This document shows positions 25,750 to 34,294 of a stretch of DNA of 64,000 nucleotides, piece by piece (position 1 is the first letter of the stretch; each line of letters begins with the position of its first letter). Where the stretch lies: the NCBI RefSeq assembly GCF_000325665.1, contig NC_019908.1, positions 2,232,001 through 2,296,000 of the forward strand, read 5' to 3'. Under the pieces are notes generated by a model. The model searched no databases, was not told where the DNA came from, and worked only from the letters and a program-made list of their open reading frames with translations. The translations under genes and the position numbers were made by a program. This DNA is from Brachyspira pilosicoli P43/6/78 (GTDB taxonomy: Bacteria; Spirochaetota; Brachyspiria; Brachyspirales; Brachyspiraceae).

Positions 25750-28116
25750 ATGACAAATAAATTCAAAAAAGGATTTTGTTTCAGTACATCTTTAATGGTG
25801 GCTGCATCTGCAGTATCATGTTCAACTGAAACTCAATCAGAGAAACCTAATATAGTTTATATAGTATTAGATGATATGGGATTCGGTGATTTGGGCTGTT
25901 ATGGTTCAAGCATATCTACACCGAATATTGATGCTTTGGCTCAAAATGGTATAAGGTATGTTAATTATTTTACTTCTCCTTTAAGTTCGCCAAGCAGAGC
26001 ATCACTTCTTACAGGGTGCGAAGCCAATAAAGTTGGAATGGGAGTTGTAAGCGATGTTGATTTCGGAGAATTAGCTCCAAATATTACAGGAAGAATAAAA
26101 AAAGAACATGCCCCTTTTACTCATACATTGCAGGCTAATGGATATAATACTTATGCTATAGGTAAATGGCATTTAGGCCCTTATGATGAGTTTACACCAG
26201 ATGGAGATAAATATCATTGGCCATCAGGAAAAGGTTTTGATAAAAATTACAACTTTGTAGCTAGTCAGGCTAATCAGAATCAGCCAGGTGGTATGATAGA
26301 GGGAGATGAGTTTATAGTTCCAGATACATCAGATCCTAATTATCATTTAAGCCAAGATATAGTTGATAAAACTTTAGAATATATTGATGAATCTAAGAAT
26401 GAGCCATTCTTTGCTTATGTAGCATTTGGAGCTATGCATGGACCTTTCAATGTTGCTAAAAAATATATAGACAAATACAAAGGTAAATTTGATCATGGTT
26501 GGGACGTTGAGAGAGAAAAGATATTTGAAAGACAAAAAGAATTAGGTATAATTCCTGCTGATGCAGTATTTTCTCCAAGAAATGAAGATGTACCTGCTTG
26601 GGATAGTTTAACAGATAAAGAAAAAGCAGTTGCTGCAAGGCATATGGAAACTTATGCAGGATTTTTAGAGCATACTGATGAACAGATAGGACGCTTAATT
26701 TCAGAAATGAAAAAACGCGGAGTTTATGATAATACTATATTTATAATTGTTTCAGATAATGGAGCAAATTATAATGGCGGAAGAAATGGAAGTTTAATGG
26801 CACATGCTAATGAAAACTTATATGTTCATGATATAGATACTCAATATAATTTAATGGATGAGTTTGGAAGTGCTGTATATGGAACAGAATATAATATGGG
26901 TTGGGCTAATGTTTCAAATACACCATTAAGATATTTCAAAACTAAAGCACATTACGGCGGAGTTAAAACTTTCTGCATAGCTTCTTGGGCTAATGGTATA
27001 GCTGATAAAGGCAGAATATCAAAAGAGATGATAGCTGTATTTGATATTTCACCTACAATGCTTGATGTATTAGGTTTTGAACCTCTTACAGAAGTTAATG
27101 GTGTTAAACAGGAAAAAATGCAGGGTATATCTTTTAAAGAGAGTTTTGAAAGTTCAGCACCTATGACTAATCCTAGAAAAGAAATAGCTTTAATGATGAT
27201 GCTTGACAGAACTTATGCAGATGGAAGCGGATACATCATAGTAACTAATCCTAAAACTCAAGAATGGGAGCTTTATGATATAAATAATGACCCTACTCAA
27301 ATGAAAAATTTAGCTTCTTCTATGCCAGATAAAGTAAAAGAGATGGCTGCAAAATATGAGGAAAGCGTTAAGAGAGATTTTAATGGAGCACAAAATTTAT
27401 TAATTGATTTTGCTCATAGAGTAGACAGTAAAATATTAATAGAGCGTTATGGACAATTAGCAAAAGATGTACTTACTTCTATGCAGACAGGTAAGGCTGT
27501 TTCAAAAGAGGCAGAAGAATATATGAGATTATATAGATTCTTTAGTTTTGTTCCTGAAGGTATAGGATATGCTGGTGTAGGTTCAGTTTGGTATAGACCT
27601 CCTTCATCAAAATTAAGAGCAACTAATTATACATACAAAAAAGATGATGGATATTTCTTCTCATTATCAGCAGCACATACAGGAGCAGTCTCTCATAATA
27701 TTAATGTTGATATAGAAATAGATGATAATTCTAAAGGTGTTATATATGCAAACGGAGGTTTAGACGGCGGATATGCACTATATGTAAATGATGATGGTAA
27801 TTTAGTATATGAATATAATTATTTAGGTGAAAGACAAAAAGTAATATCACCTGCAGCTTTATCTAAAGGAAATCATAATATAATGATGAGCTATAAAAAA
27901 GATAATGTAAACAGCGGAGTTATTGATATGATTATAGATGGAAATGCCGTTGCAAGCTCTACTATAAAAATGCTTCCTATAATGATTTCTTATGACTATT
28001 TTAGCATAGGTGAAGATGTAGGCTCTAAAGTAAGTTTAGATTATAAAGATAATTATGCTTTTAATGGAAAAGTGGGAGATGTTAATATTAATTTAGGAGA
28101 TGATTTACTTAAATAA
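25750..28116 (+). CDS. Ser-type sulfatase, lipoprotein (paralogue 3)
   Basis: The 788-residue tandem paralogue of the preceding gene has the same lipobox AVSC (Cys at about 24), metal motif DDMGFGDLGCYG and formylglycine site SSPSR (S79). The lectin-like C-terminal module is also the same. Most residues are identical, with differences clustered in surface-type segments and between about 555 and 590. Duplicate sulfatases often differ in position specificity on the same glycan; that is an inference. AAAGGAG lies upstream of the ATG. Two hairpins follow the gene. Confidence 0.86.
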   Translation: MTNKFKKGFCFSTSLMVAASAVSCSTETQSEKPNIVYIVLDDMGFGDLGCYGSSISTPNIDALAQNGIRYVNYFTSPLSSPSRASLLTGCEANKVGMGVVSDVDFGELAPNITGRIKKEHAPFTHTLQANGYNTYAIGKWHLGPYDEFTPDGDKYHWPSGKGFDKNYNFVASQANQNQPGGMIEGDEFIVPDTSDPNYHLSQDIVDKTLEYIDESKNEPFFAYVAFGAMHGPFNVAKKYIDKYKGKFDHGWDVEREKIFERQKELGIIPADAVFSPRNEDVPAWDSLTDKEKAVAARHMETYAGFLEHTDEQIGRLISEMKKRGVYDNTIFIIVSDNGANYNGGRNGSLMAHANENLYVHDIDTQYNLMDEFGSAVYGTEYNMGWANVSNTPLRYFKTKAHYGGVKTFCIASWANGIADKGRISKEMIAVFDISPTMLDVLGFEPLTEVNGVKQEKMQGISFKESFESSAPMTNPRKEIALMMMLDRTYADGSGYIIVTNPKTQEWELYDINNDPTQMKNLASSMPDKVKEMAAKYEESVKRDFNGAQNLLIDFAHRVDSKILIERYGQLAKDVLTSMQTGKAVSKEAEEYMRLYRFFSFVPEGIGYAGVGSVWYRPPSSKLRATNYTYKKDDGYFFSLSAAHTGAVSHNINVDIEIDDNSKGVIYANGGLDGGYALYVNDDGNLVYEYNYLGERQKVISPAALSKGNHNIMMSYKKDNVNSGVIDMIIDGNAVASSTIKMLPIMISYDYFSIGEDVGSKVSLDYKDNYAFNGKVGDVNINLGDDLLK

Positions 28117-28135
28117 TTAATATTCTAGTTTTTAT

Positions 28136-28165
28136 TTTAAGAGGGTGAAATTACACCCTCTTAAA
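28136..28165 (+). terminator. hairpin after the sulfatase genes
   Basis: TTTAAGAGGGTG and CACCCTCTTAAA form a perfect 12-bp stem with loop AAATTA. The region downstream is T-rich but lacks a clean T run. It may terminate or stabilise the sulfatase mRNA. Confidence 0.65.
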
Positions 28166-28207
28166 TTTAATATTTTTAAATTTTTTTTATTTTTATTTTC
28201 TCTTATA

Positions 28208-28243
28208 CCGCATACTATTAAATTGTGTGCGGATTTTATTTTT
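28208..28243 (+). terminator. second hairpin before the maturase gene
   Basis: CCGCATAC (28208-28215) pairs with GTGTGCGG (28225-28232) with one G-U pair. ATTTTATTTTTTT follows, as in a rho-independent terminator or attenuator. It lies 42 bp before the maturase start. Confidence 0.65.
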
Positions 28244-28273
28244 TTATATATTATTAACTATAAGGAGGATTAT

Positions 28274-29509
28274 ATGAATAGAGGTTATCATTTAATGGCT
28301 AAGCCTTTCGGACCTATATGTAATATAAAATGTGAATATTGTTTTTATTTAGAGAAAAAATCATTATTTCAAGAAAATGAAAAATACAAAATGTCTTATG
28401 AGGTATTAGAAAATTATATAAAAAAATATATAGAAACTCAGGATATACCGGAAATAAGTTTCGTGTGGCAGGGAGGTGAGCCTATGCTTGCTTCTTTGGA
28501 TTTTTATAAAGATGTTGTAAAACTTCAAAAAAAATATTCTGGTAATAAAAAAATTACTAATTCATTACAAACTAATGGACTTTTAATAGATGATGATTGG
28601 TGTAAATTTTTAAAAGAAAATAATTTTCTTGTTGGTTTGAGTTTAGATGGAAATAAAGATATACATGATAAATATAGAAAAGATATTTTAGGAAATGGAA
28701 CTTTTGATAGAGTTTTTAATTCTTTGAAACTGCTTCAGGATTATAATATAGATTTTAATGTTTTGTCTTCTGTAAGTAAATATTCTTCTAAATATCCATT
28801 GGAAATATATAATTTCTTCAAAGAAAATAAAATTAAATATATACAATTTTCTCCTATAGTAGAAAGGCTTCCAGATGAAGAAGCTAAAAAACTTTCTCTA
28901 ACTCATTCTATACCAAACAGCAGTTCAAATGAAAAAGTTACTGATTATTCTGTAGAGCCTGAATCTTACGGAGACTTTTTAATATCTATTTTTGATGAGT
29001 GGGTTAAAAAAGATGTTGGAGAAATATTTGTTATGAACTTTGAATGGGCTTTGACTTCTTGGCTTGGATTAGAAAATACAATATGTTTATTTACAAAAGA
29101 ATGCAGCGGCTGTACTGTAGTTGAGCATAATGGAGATATTTATAGCTGTGACCATTATGTTTATCCTGATTATAAAATAGGTAATATAATAACTGATAAT
29201 CCTAGAAGTATAATTGATTCAGATAAGCAAAAAACTTTCGGACTTAAAAAAAACAATTTACCTAAAAATTGTTTAAGATGCGATTGCTTATTTGCATGCC
29301 AGGGAGAATGCCCTAAAAATAGATTCGATAAATTTTATGACGGAGAGGAAGGAAAAAATTATTTATGTGAAGGATACAAAAAATATTTTTATCATATTCA
29401 CCCTTATATGAAAGCTATGAGGGAGCTTTTAGAAAATAATATAGATATTAGAGAGATTATGAGAATAAAGGAAAGCCCTATTGTAATAGTGAAAAATAAT
29501 AAACTATAA
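28274..29509 (+). CDS. anaerobic sulfatase-maturating radical SAM enzyme (AtsB/anSME family)
   Basis: The ATG at 28274 directly follows an ideal AAGGAGG, so upstream frame is excluded; this gives 411 residues. The radical-SAM cluster motif CNIKCEYC (CxxxCxxC) lies near residue 15, and GGEP at about 72. The SPASM region with extra Cys for two auxiliary 4Fe-4S clusters includes CSGC, SCDHYV, CLRCDCLFACQGECPKNRF. anSMEs oxidise the active-site Ser or Cys of sulfatases to formylglycine in the cytoplasm before export. Its place right after three Ser-type sulfatases supports this role strongly. Confidence 0.9.
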   Translation: MNRGYHLMAKPFGPICNIKCEYCFYLEKKSLFQENEKYKMSYEVLENYIKKYIETQDIPEISFVWQGGEPMLASLDFYKDVVKLQKKYSGNKKITNSLQTNGLLIDDDWCKFLKENNFLVGLSLDGNKDIHDKYRKDILGNGTFDRVFNSLKLLQDYNIDFNVLSSVSKYSSKYPLEIYNFFKENKIKYIQFSPIVERLPDEEAKKLSLTHSIPNSSSNEKVTDYSVEPESYGDFLISIFDEWVKKDVGEIFVMNFEWALTSWLGLENTICLFTKECSGCTVVEHNGDIYSCDHYVYPDYKIGNIITDNPRSIIDSDKQKTFGLKKNNLPKNCLRCDCLFACQGECPKNRFDKFYDGEEGKNYLCEGYKKYFYHIHPYMKAMRELLENNIDIREIMRIKESPIVIVKNNKL

Positions 29510-29571
29510 TATTGCAAAAATATACTTTATATTTTAGTATATATAAAATGTTTTTTAGGAGATTAAAGTTT

Positions 29572-30363
29572 ATGAGAATTATTAATATTAATACTAACAA
29601 ATTACATTCTATACTTTTTATACTGCTTCCTATTGTTTTAATAGTAGGTTTTTTAATTTTTTCTAGCGTTACAATAGTATCAACAGGTGAGGTTGGTATA
29701 AGAAGCAGATTAGGTAAGGCTATATCAGAAGAAGAACCTGGACTTCATTTTAGAATACCTTTTATAGATAGTATTAGAACTATGGAAGTGAGAGAGCAAA
29801 CTGTTGAAAAAACTTATGCAGTATCATCAAAAGATATGCAAACTATATCAATGACTTTGAATGTTCAATATTCTATAACTGGCGATGCTTTAGAATTATA
29901 TAAAAAATTTGGTACAGATTATAAAAATAAATTAGTTAATCCAAGAATATCAGAGAGTCTTAATGCTGTTTCTGCAAGATACACAATAGAAGAGTTTATT
30001 ACAAAAAGAAACGAAATGGCCGGAGAACTTTTAAAAGAGGTTATGGCAGATTTTCAGAATTACGGCATTACAGTTGCAGCTTGTTCTATTATAGAGCATG
30101 ATTTTTCAGATGAGTTTGACCAGGCAATAGAGAGAAAATTAATAGCTTCTCAAAATGCTCTTACTGCTCAAAATGATTTGGAAAAAGTTAAATATGAGGC
30201 AGAAGCTGAAATTACTAAAGCTAAGGGTATAGCTGAAGCTAATAGAATAATGCAGGAATCTTTAACACCTCTTTTAATACAGAGAATGTATATAGAGAAA
30301 TGGGACGGTAAAATGCCTCAAGTTTCTGGTTCTGGTGTTACTCCTATGATACAAGTAAAATAA
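29572..30363 (+). CDS. SPFH/prohibitin family membrane protein
   Basis: The start at 29572 is chosen because AGGAGA lies 9 bp upstream; 263 residues result. An N-terminal membrane segment (about 10-33) is followed by an SPFH/band-7 domain: VSTGEVGIRSRLGKA, EEPGLHFRIPF, then AQNDLEKVKYEAEAEITKAK and AEANRIMQES. These phrases fit the prohibitin/HflC-like group that forms membrane rings around FtsH-type proteases or organises lipid domains. No FtsH or HflK is adjacent. It lies 62 bp after the maturase and could share its transcript. Confidence 0.82.
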   Translation: MRIININTNKLHSILFILLPIVLIVGFLIFSSVTIVSTGEVGIRSRLGKAISEEEPGLHFRIPFIDSIRTMEVREQTVEKTYAVSSKDMQTISMTLNVQYSITGDALELYKKFGTDYKNKLVNPRISESLNAVSARYTIEEFITKRNEMAGELLKEVMADFQNYGITVAACSIIEHDFSDEFDQAIERKLIASQNALTAQNDLEKVKYEAEAEITKAKGIAEANRIMQESLTPLLIQRMYIEKWDGKMPQVSGSGVTPMIQVK

Positions 30364-30468
30364 TTTTTACAATTTAATATAAAAAAATCTTACTTTTTTT
30401 GTAAAGTTTATGTATTTTTCTAAAAAATTATTATATAATAATTTTATAATAATTTTTTGGAGTTTTAT

Positions 30469-31902
30469 ATGGGACAAGCTATTGTTATAGTAATAGTAAT
30501 AGTATACCTAATAGCTATGCTTTTTATAGGTGTATATTCTAGTAAAAAGATTAGTAATAGTAATGATTTTGCCTTGGCGGGTAGGAATTTAGGACCAATA
30601 CTTTTGGCAGGAACTTTGGCTGCTACAAATATTGGAGGTGGTACTTCGCTTGGTTTGGCAGAACAGGCTTTTGGTAAATGGGGTTTTTCTGCTGTTTGGT
30701 ATGTAATTACGGCATCTTTGGCATATTTAGTACTTGCTTTTTTGGCTCAGAGGTTTAGAAATGCTATGGTTACTACTGTATCTGAATATTTTTATAATAG
30801 ATACGGTAAAGCAAATGCATTAGTTACTTCTATTATTATGGGGCTTCCTATGATAGGTATTACTGCTGCTCAGATTATAGCTTCTGCAAGTATTTTAACT
30901 GTTATGACAGGTTGGAATTATAAAGTATCTGTTGTAATAGTTACAGTTGTAGTTACAGCATATTCTTCTATGGGCGGACTTTGGGGTGTTGCTTTTACTG
31001 ATTTAATACAAGGTTCTTTAGTATTTATTGGAAGTTTGGTTGCTATACCTTTTGCTTTGAATTATGCCGGAGGTTTTGAACATGTAATTTCTAATCTCAC
31101 ACCTGCACAAAAATCACTTACTGCTGGTATGGGTTGGCCTACTATAATATCACTTACTATAATGTATATAGCATCATATTCTGTTGGACCTGAAATTAGT
31201 CAGAGATTCTTTTCTGCAAGAGATTCTAAATCACTTATGATAGGTTCTTTAATGGGTGGGTTAGTTTGTATATTATATTCTTTATTTCCTGCTTTTTTGG
31301 GGTTGATTGCTTCTAGCGTTGTAAAAGATGGCCTTCTCACTTCAGAATTATTAACCTCTGAGGGAAGCAGATATATTTTACCAGTGCTTGCAATTCATAC
31401 TATGCCTCCTGTTATAGTTGGATTATTATTTTCTGCTTTAATATCTGCTACTATGTCTTCGGCTGACTCTGATATGCTTGCAGTTTCTGTAATAGCAACA
31501 AACGATATATATAAAAAATACATAAATAAAGATGCTACAGATAAACAATTACTTTTCTTGGGAAGAGCTTGTATGGTTGTAGTGGGACTTATATCTATGT
31601 TTATAGCTTTTAGAGCTGCTAATTTAATAACTATACTTATGTTTTCATTTAGTTTGCGTGCTGCTGGAGTATTTATACCATATTTATTTGGAAACTATAC
31701 TAAGAAAAAATTATCAGCAGTAGCTAGTATGGGTTCATTGATAGCTGGAAGTGTTGTTACAATATTTTTCCAATACAATAAAAATATCAATCTATTTGGA
31801 GTAGACCCTATAATACCTGGTATTGTTGCTAGTTTAATAGTATTTTTAATTCTATCCACATTAATACAGCCAAAACCTAATGCTTCAAATATGAATAATT
31901 AA
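30469..31902 (+). CDS. sodium:solute symporter (SSS family)
   Basis: The ATG at 30469 follows TTGGAG by 6 bp; 477 residues with about 13 membrane helices. Family marks are VYSSKKISNSNDFALAGRNL, AATNIGGGTSLGLAEQAF, SMGGLWGVAFTDLIQG (TM5 region) and ISATMSSADSDMLAVS, the TM8 Na+-site segment. It takes up an organic solute with Na+. The substrate cannot be assigned; sequence style suggests the proline/pantothenate/sugar branch. The gene stands alone and ends at a strong bidirectional terminator. Confidence 0.88.
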   Translation: MGQAIVIVIVIVYLIAMLFIGVYSSKKISNSNDFALAGRNLGPILLAGTLAATNIGGGTSLGLAEQAFGKWGFSAVWYVITASLAYLVLAFLAQRFRNAMVTTVSEYFYNRYGKANALVTSIIMGLPMIGITAAQIIASASILTVMTGWNYKVSVVIVTVVVTAYSSMGGLWGVAFTDLIQGSLVFIGSLVAIPFALNYAGGFEHVISNLTPAQKSLTAGMGWPTIISLTIMYIASYSVGPEISQRFFSARDSKSLMIGSLMGGLVCILYSLFPAFLGLIASSVVKDGLLTSELLTSEGSRYILPVLAIHTMPPVIVGLLFSALISATMSSADSDMLAVSVIATNDIYKKYINKDATDKQLLFLGRACMVVVGLISMFIAFRAANLITILMFSFSLRAAGVFIPYLFGNYTKKKLSAVASMGSLIAGSVVTIFFQYNKNINLFGVDPIIPGIVASLIVFLILSTLIQPKPNASNMNN

Positions 31903-31916
31903 TTAAACAATAAAAA

Positions 31917-31955
31917 AAGAGGAGTATATTAAAAAAATATATTCCTCTTAGTTTT
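31917..31955. terminator. bidirectional terminator between convergent genes
   Basis: AAGAGGAGTATATT (31917-31930) pairs with AATATATTCCTCTT (31936-31949). The hairpin has an A-rich left flank and a TTTTT right flank, so it can serve both the symporter and the M23 peptidase gene. Confidence 0.75.
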
Positions 31956-31972
31956 TAACAATTTTTTATTAT

Positions 31973-33088
31973 TTAAAATCTAGCATTCAAATAAGGCATA
32001 GGGTTTTTATGGTCGCCTGCTATTCTCACTTCAAAGTGACAGTGTATACCAGTTGTTCTTCCAGTATTTCCAATCATAGCAATTTTTTGTCCTCTTTTTA
32101 CTTGCTGACCTCCATGTACCAAAAGCTCTGAATTATGACCATAACCTGTTTGATATCCGTTAGCATGCTCTATAAGTACAAACCAACCATAACCATTTTT
32201 CCAACCTGCAAAAACAACTTTACCATCAGCAGCTGCTAATATTGGTGTACCATAAGGACCTGCAATATCAACACCATAGTGATAACTTTTTTCCTGAGTA
32301 AAAGGAGAAAGTCTAGCACCAAATCCGCTTGATATTCTTCCGCCGCCTGCAACCGGCCAGCCTACTGGTATTTCTTTATGTATTATAGAAGATACGTCCA
32401 TAAATGTTAAAATATTTTTTTGATATCTATCTATTTCATTTAAAGTTTTATTTATATCATTATCATTGTTGCTATTATTATTAAAAGAAGAGTTGTTATT
32501 ATAATCTATCAAATAAGAAATATTTTTTATAGTATCATTATAGTCTTTTAAAGATTTTGAATATCTGTTAAGTGAATCTTTATATTCTGTAATTAAACTA
32601 TAAGTTTTAGCCTCTGTAGCTGATAATGTATTATAAAAATCTCTTGCTTCTTTTTGTTTATAATATGCATCAAAACCTGTATAGATTAAAGATGCAAAAA
32701 TTAATACAAAAAATAGTATCATAAAATTATTAATAGGTAAGCTTAAGCCTTTTTCTTCATTATTGTAAAATATTAATATGCTTCTTTCATGATTACCTTT
32801 TTTCATGATAGCTGATATTATTTTATTGAAGAAATTTCTTATAGGCAAAGTTGAATCATATATTTTAGAAATAGATATTTTCAAATGATAAAGCTTATTA
32901 TGATTTTTTTTGTATGTTGTTTTTTTATTATAATATTTTGGATATTTCGCAGCTTGTTTTTTATTATTAGATTTAAAATTATTTACAAATTTATTAGCTA
33001 CTTTACTTTTATCTTTAGATGTTTCCTGTATATAATATTCGTCTAATTTGATATTAGATTTTGTCTCAAAAGTATCTCGCGTTTGAAT
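31973..33088 (-). CDS. M23-family peptidoglycan endopeptidase, possible AUU start
   Basis: The C-terminal LytM/M23 domain shows the zinc residues in YHYGVDIAGPYGTPI, the GHNSEL loop and HCHFEV. A membrane helix (NFMILFFVLIFASLIY) and a ~60-residue helical spacer precede it. Canonical starts are a TTG at 32884 (303 residues) and an internal ATG; neither has a Shine-Dalgarno. The same frame is open upstream for 68 more codons of basic, protein-like sequence. It begins at ATT-ATT just after a perfect GGAGG that sits at the end of ruvB. I prefer 33088 (ATT, 6 bp spacing, 371 residues). The peptidase certainly exists; the start is uncertain. Confidence 0.75.
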   Translation of the reverse strand: MQTRDTFETKSNIKLDEYYIQETSKDKSKVANKFVNNFKSNNKKQAAKYPKYYNKKTTYKKNHNKLYHLKISISKIYDSTLPIRNFFNKIISAIMKKGNHERSILIFYNNEEKGLSLPINNFMILFFVLIFASLIYTGFDAYYKQKEARDFYNTLSATEAKTYSLITEYKDSLNRYSKSLKDYNDTIKNISYLIDYNNNSSFNNNSNNDNDINKTLNEIDRYQKNILTFMDVSSIIHKEIPVGWPVAGGGRISSGFGARLSPFTQEKSYHYGVDIAGPYGTPILAAADGKVVFAGWKNGYGWFVLIEHANGYQTGYGHNSELLVHGGQQVKRGQKIAMIGNTGRTTGIHCHFEVRIAGDHKNPMPYLNARF

Positions 33089-33102
33089 AATAGACCTCCA
33101 GC

Positions 33103-34137
33103 TTATAAATCAAATAAAGTATTCTCTTTATAATTATCGTTATTTTTTACATTAATATTTAAATAGCTATACGCTTTTATTGTAGCAACTCTTCCTTTTG
33201 GTGTTCTTTTAATAAAACCAGATTGTATTAAATATGGTTCTATTACATCTTCTATAGTTTCTATCTGCTCAGATAATGAAACAGATATAGTATCTACACC
33301 AACAGGTCCTCCATTATAATTTTTTATTATAGTATCTAAGTACTGTTTGTCAAGGGCTTCAAAGCCATTTTTGTCAACACCCAACTTCTCTAAAGATTCG
33401 GATGCAAACTTTTCATCTATTTTTAAAACATCAGAAACCGTAGCAAAGTCAAACACTCTTCTAAGTAATCTATTAACTATTCTAGGTGTTCCTCTAGACC
33501 TTGATGCTATAGAAATTGCAGCCGAGTCTGTTATATCGATATTAAGAAACTTTGAGCTTCTTTTTACTATATCTGCTAAATCTTCGTTTGTATAAAACTC
33601 AAGTCTCTCCACTATTCCAAATCTATCATATAAAGGAGTGCTTAATAGTCCGCTTCTTGTTGTAGCTCCTATTAAAGTAAATTTTGGAAGTTTTACTCTA
33701 AAGCTTTTAGCACTTGTACCTTCTCCTACCTTTATATCAACAAAAAAATCTTCCATTGCCGAATAAAGTACTTCTTCAACAACCGTTCTAAGTCTATGTA
33801 TTTCATCTATAAATAATATATCTTTTTCCCCTAATGTTGTTAGTATAGATGCTAAATCACCAGGGCGTTCTATTACTGGGGCAGAAGTTGCTTTGATATT
33901 GCTTCCTAACTCTTCTGCTATTATTTGAGCTAGAGTAGTTTTGCCTAAACCAGGAGGTCCGTAAAATAATATATGATCCAAAGAAACATCTCTTTTTTTA
34001 GCACTATCTATAAAAACTTTTAATTTAGATTTTATATTTTCTTGCCCTATAAAATCATTGAATCCTTTTGGTCTTATAGAAGAATTATTAACATCATAAG
34101 AGTTTTCATTGGAGTTAGTTATACTTTCTTTATCCAA
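33103..34137 (-). CDS. ruvB: Holliday junction branch migration helicase RuvB
   Basis: The 344-residue AAA+ motor has the family signature [18 protein letters not shown], Walker [18 protein letters not shown], Walker [11 protein letters not shown], sensor [17 protein letters not shown] and the winged-helix end [19 protein letters not shown]. RuvB drives branch migration with RuvA during recombination. ruvA and ruvC are not in this window. Start appears to be TTG at 34137. GGAGG of the downstream peptidase gene overlaps the end region. Confidence 0.95.
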   Translation of the reverse strand: MDKESITNSNENSYDVNNSSIRPKGFNDFIGQENIKSKLKVFIDSAKKRDVSLDHILFYGPPGLGKTTLAQIIAEELGSNIKATSAPVIERPGDLASILTTLGEKDILFIDEIHRLRTVVEEVLYSAMEDFFVDIKVGEGTSAKSFRVKLPKFTLIGATTRSGLLSTPLYDRFGIVERLEFYTNEDLADIVKRSSKFLNIDITDSAAISIASRSRGTPRIVNRLLRRVFDFATVSDVLKIDEKFASESLEKLGVDKNGFEALDKQYLDTIIKNYNGGPVGVDTISVSLSEQIETIEDVIEPYLIQSGFIKRTPKGRVATIKAYSYLNINVKNNDNYKENTLFDL

Positions 34138-34294
34138 TATTTAAAATCCATATTATTTAATTGTGCATATATTATATTATAAAAAATGATTAATAACAAA
34201 TTTATTTTTTATATAAATATTATTATTTTTTATGTAAATAAATATAGTTTTATTAAATTATATATTAGTTTTTTAAGTACTCTATTATAAAAAT

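Noticed and set aside
28145-28273. Longer N-terminus of the sulfatase maturase
   Set aside because: It would translate through two hairpins; AAGGAGG fixes the start at 28274.
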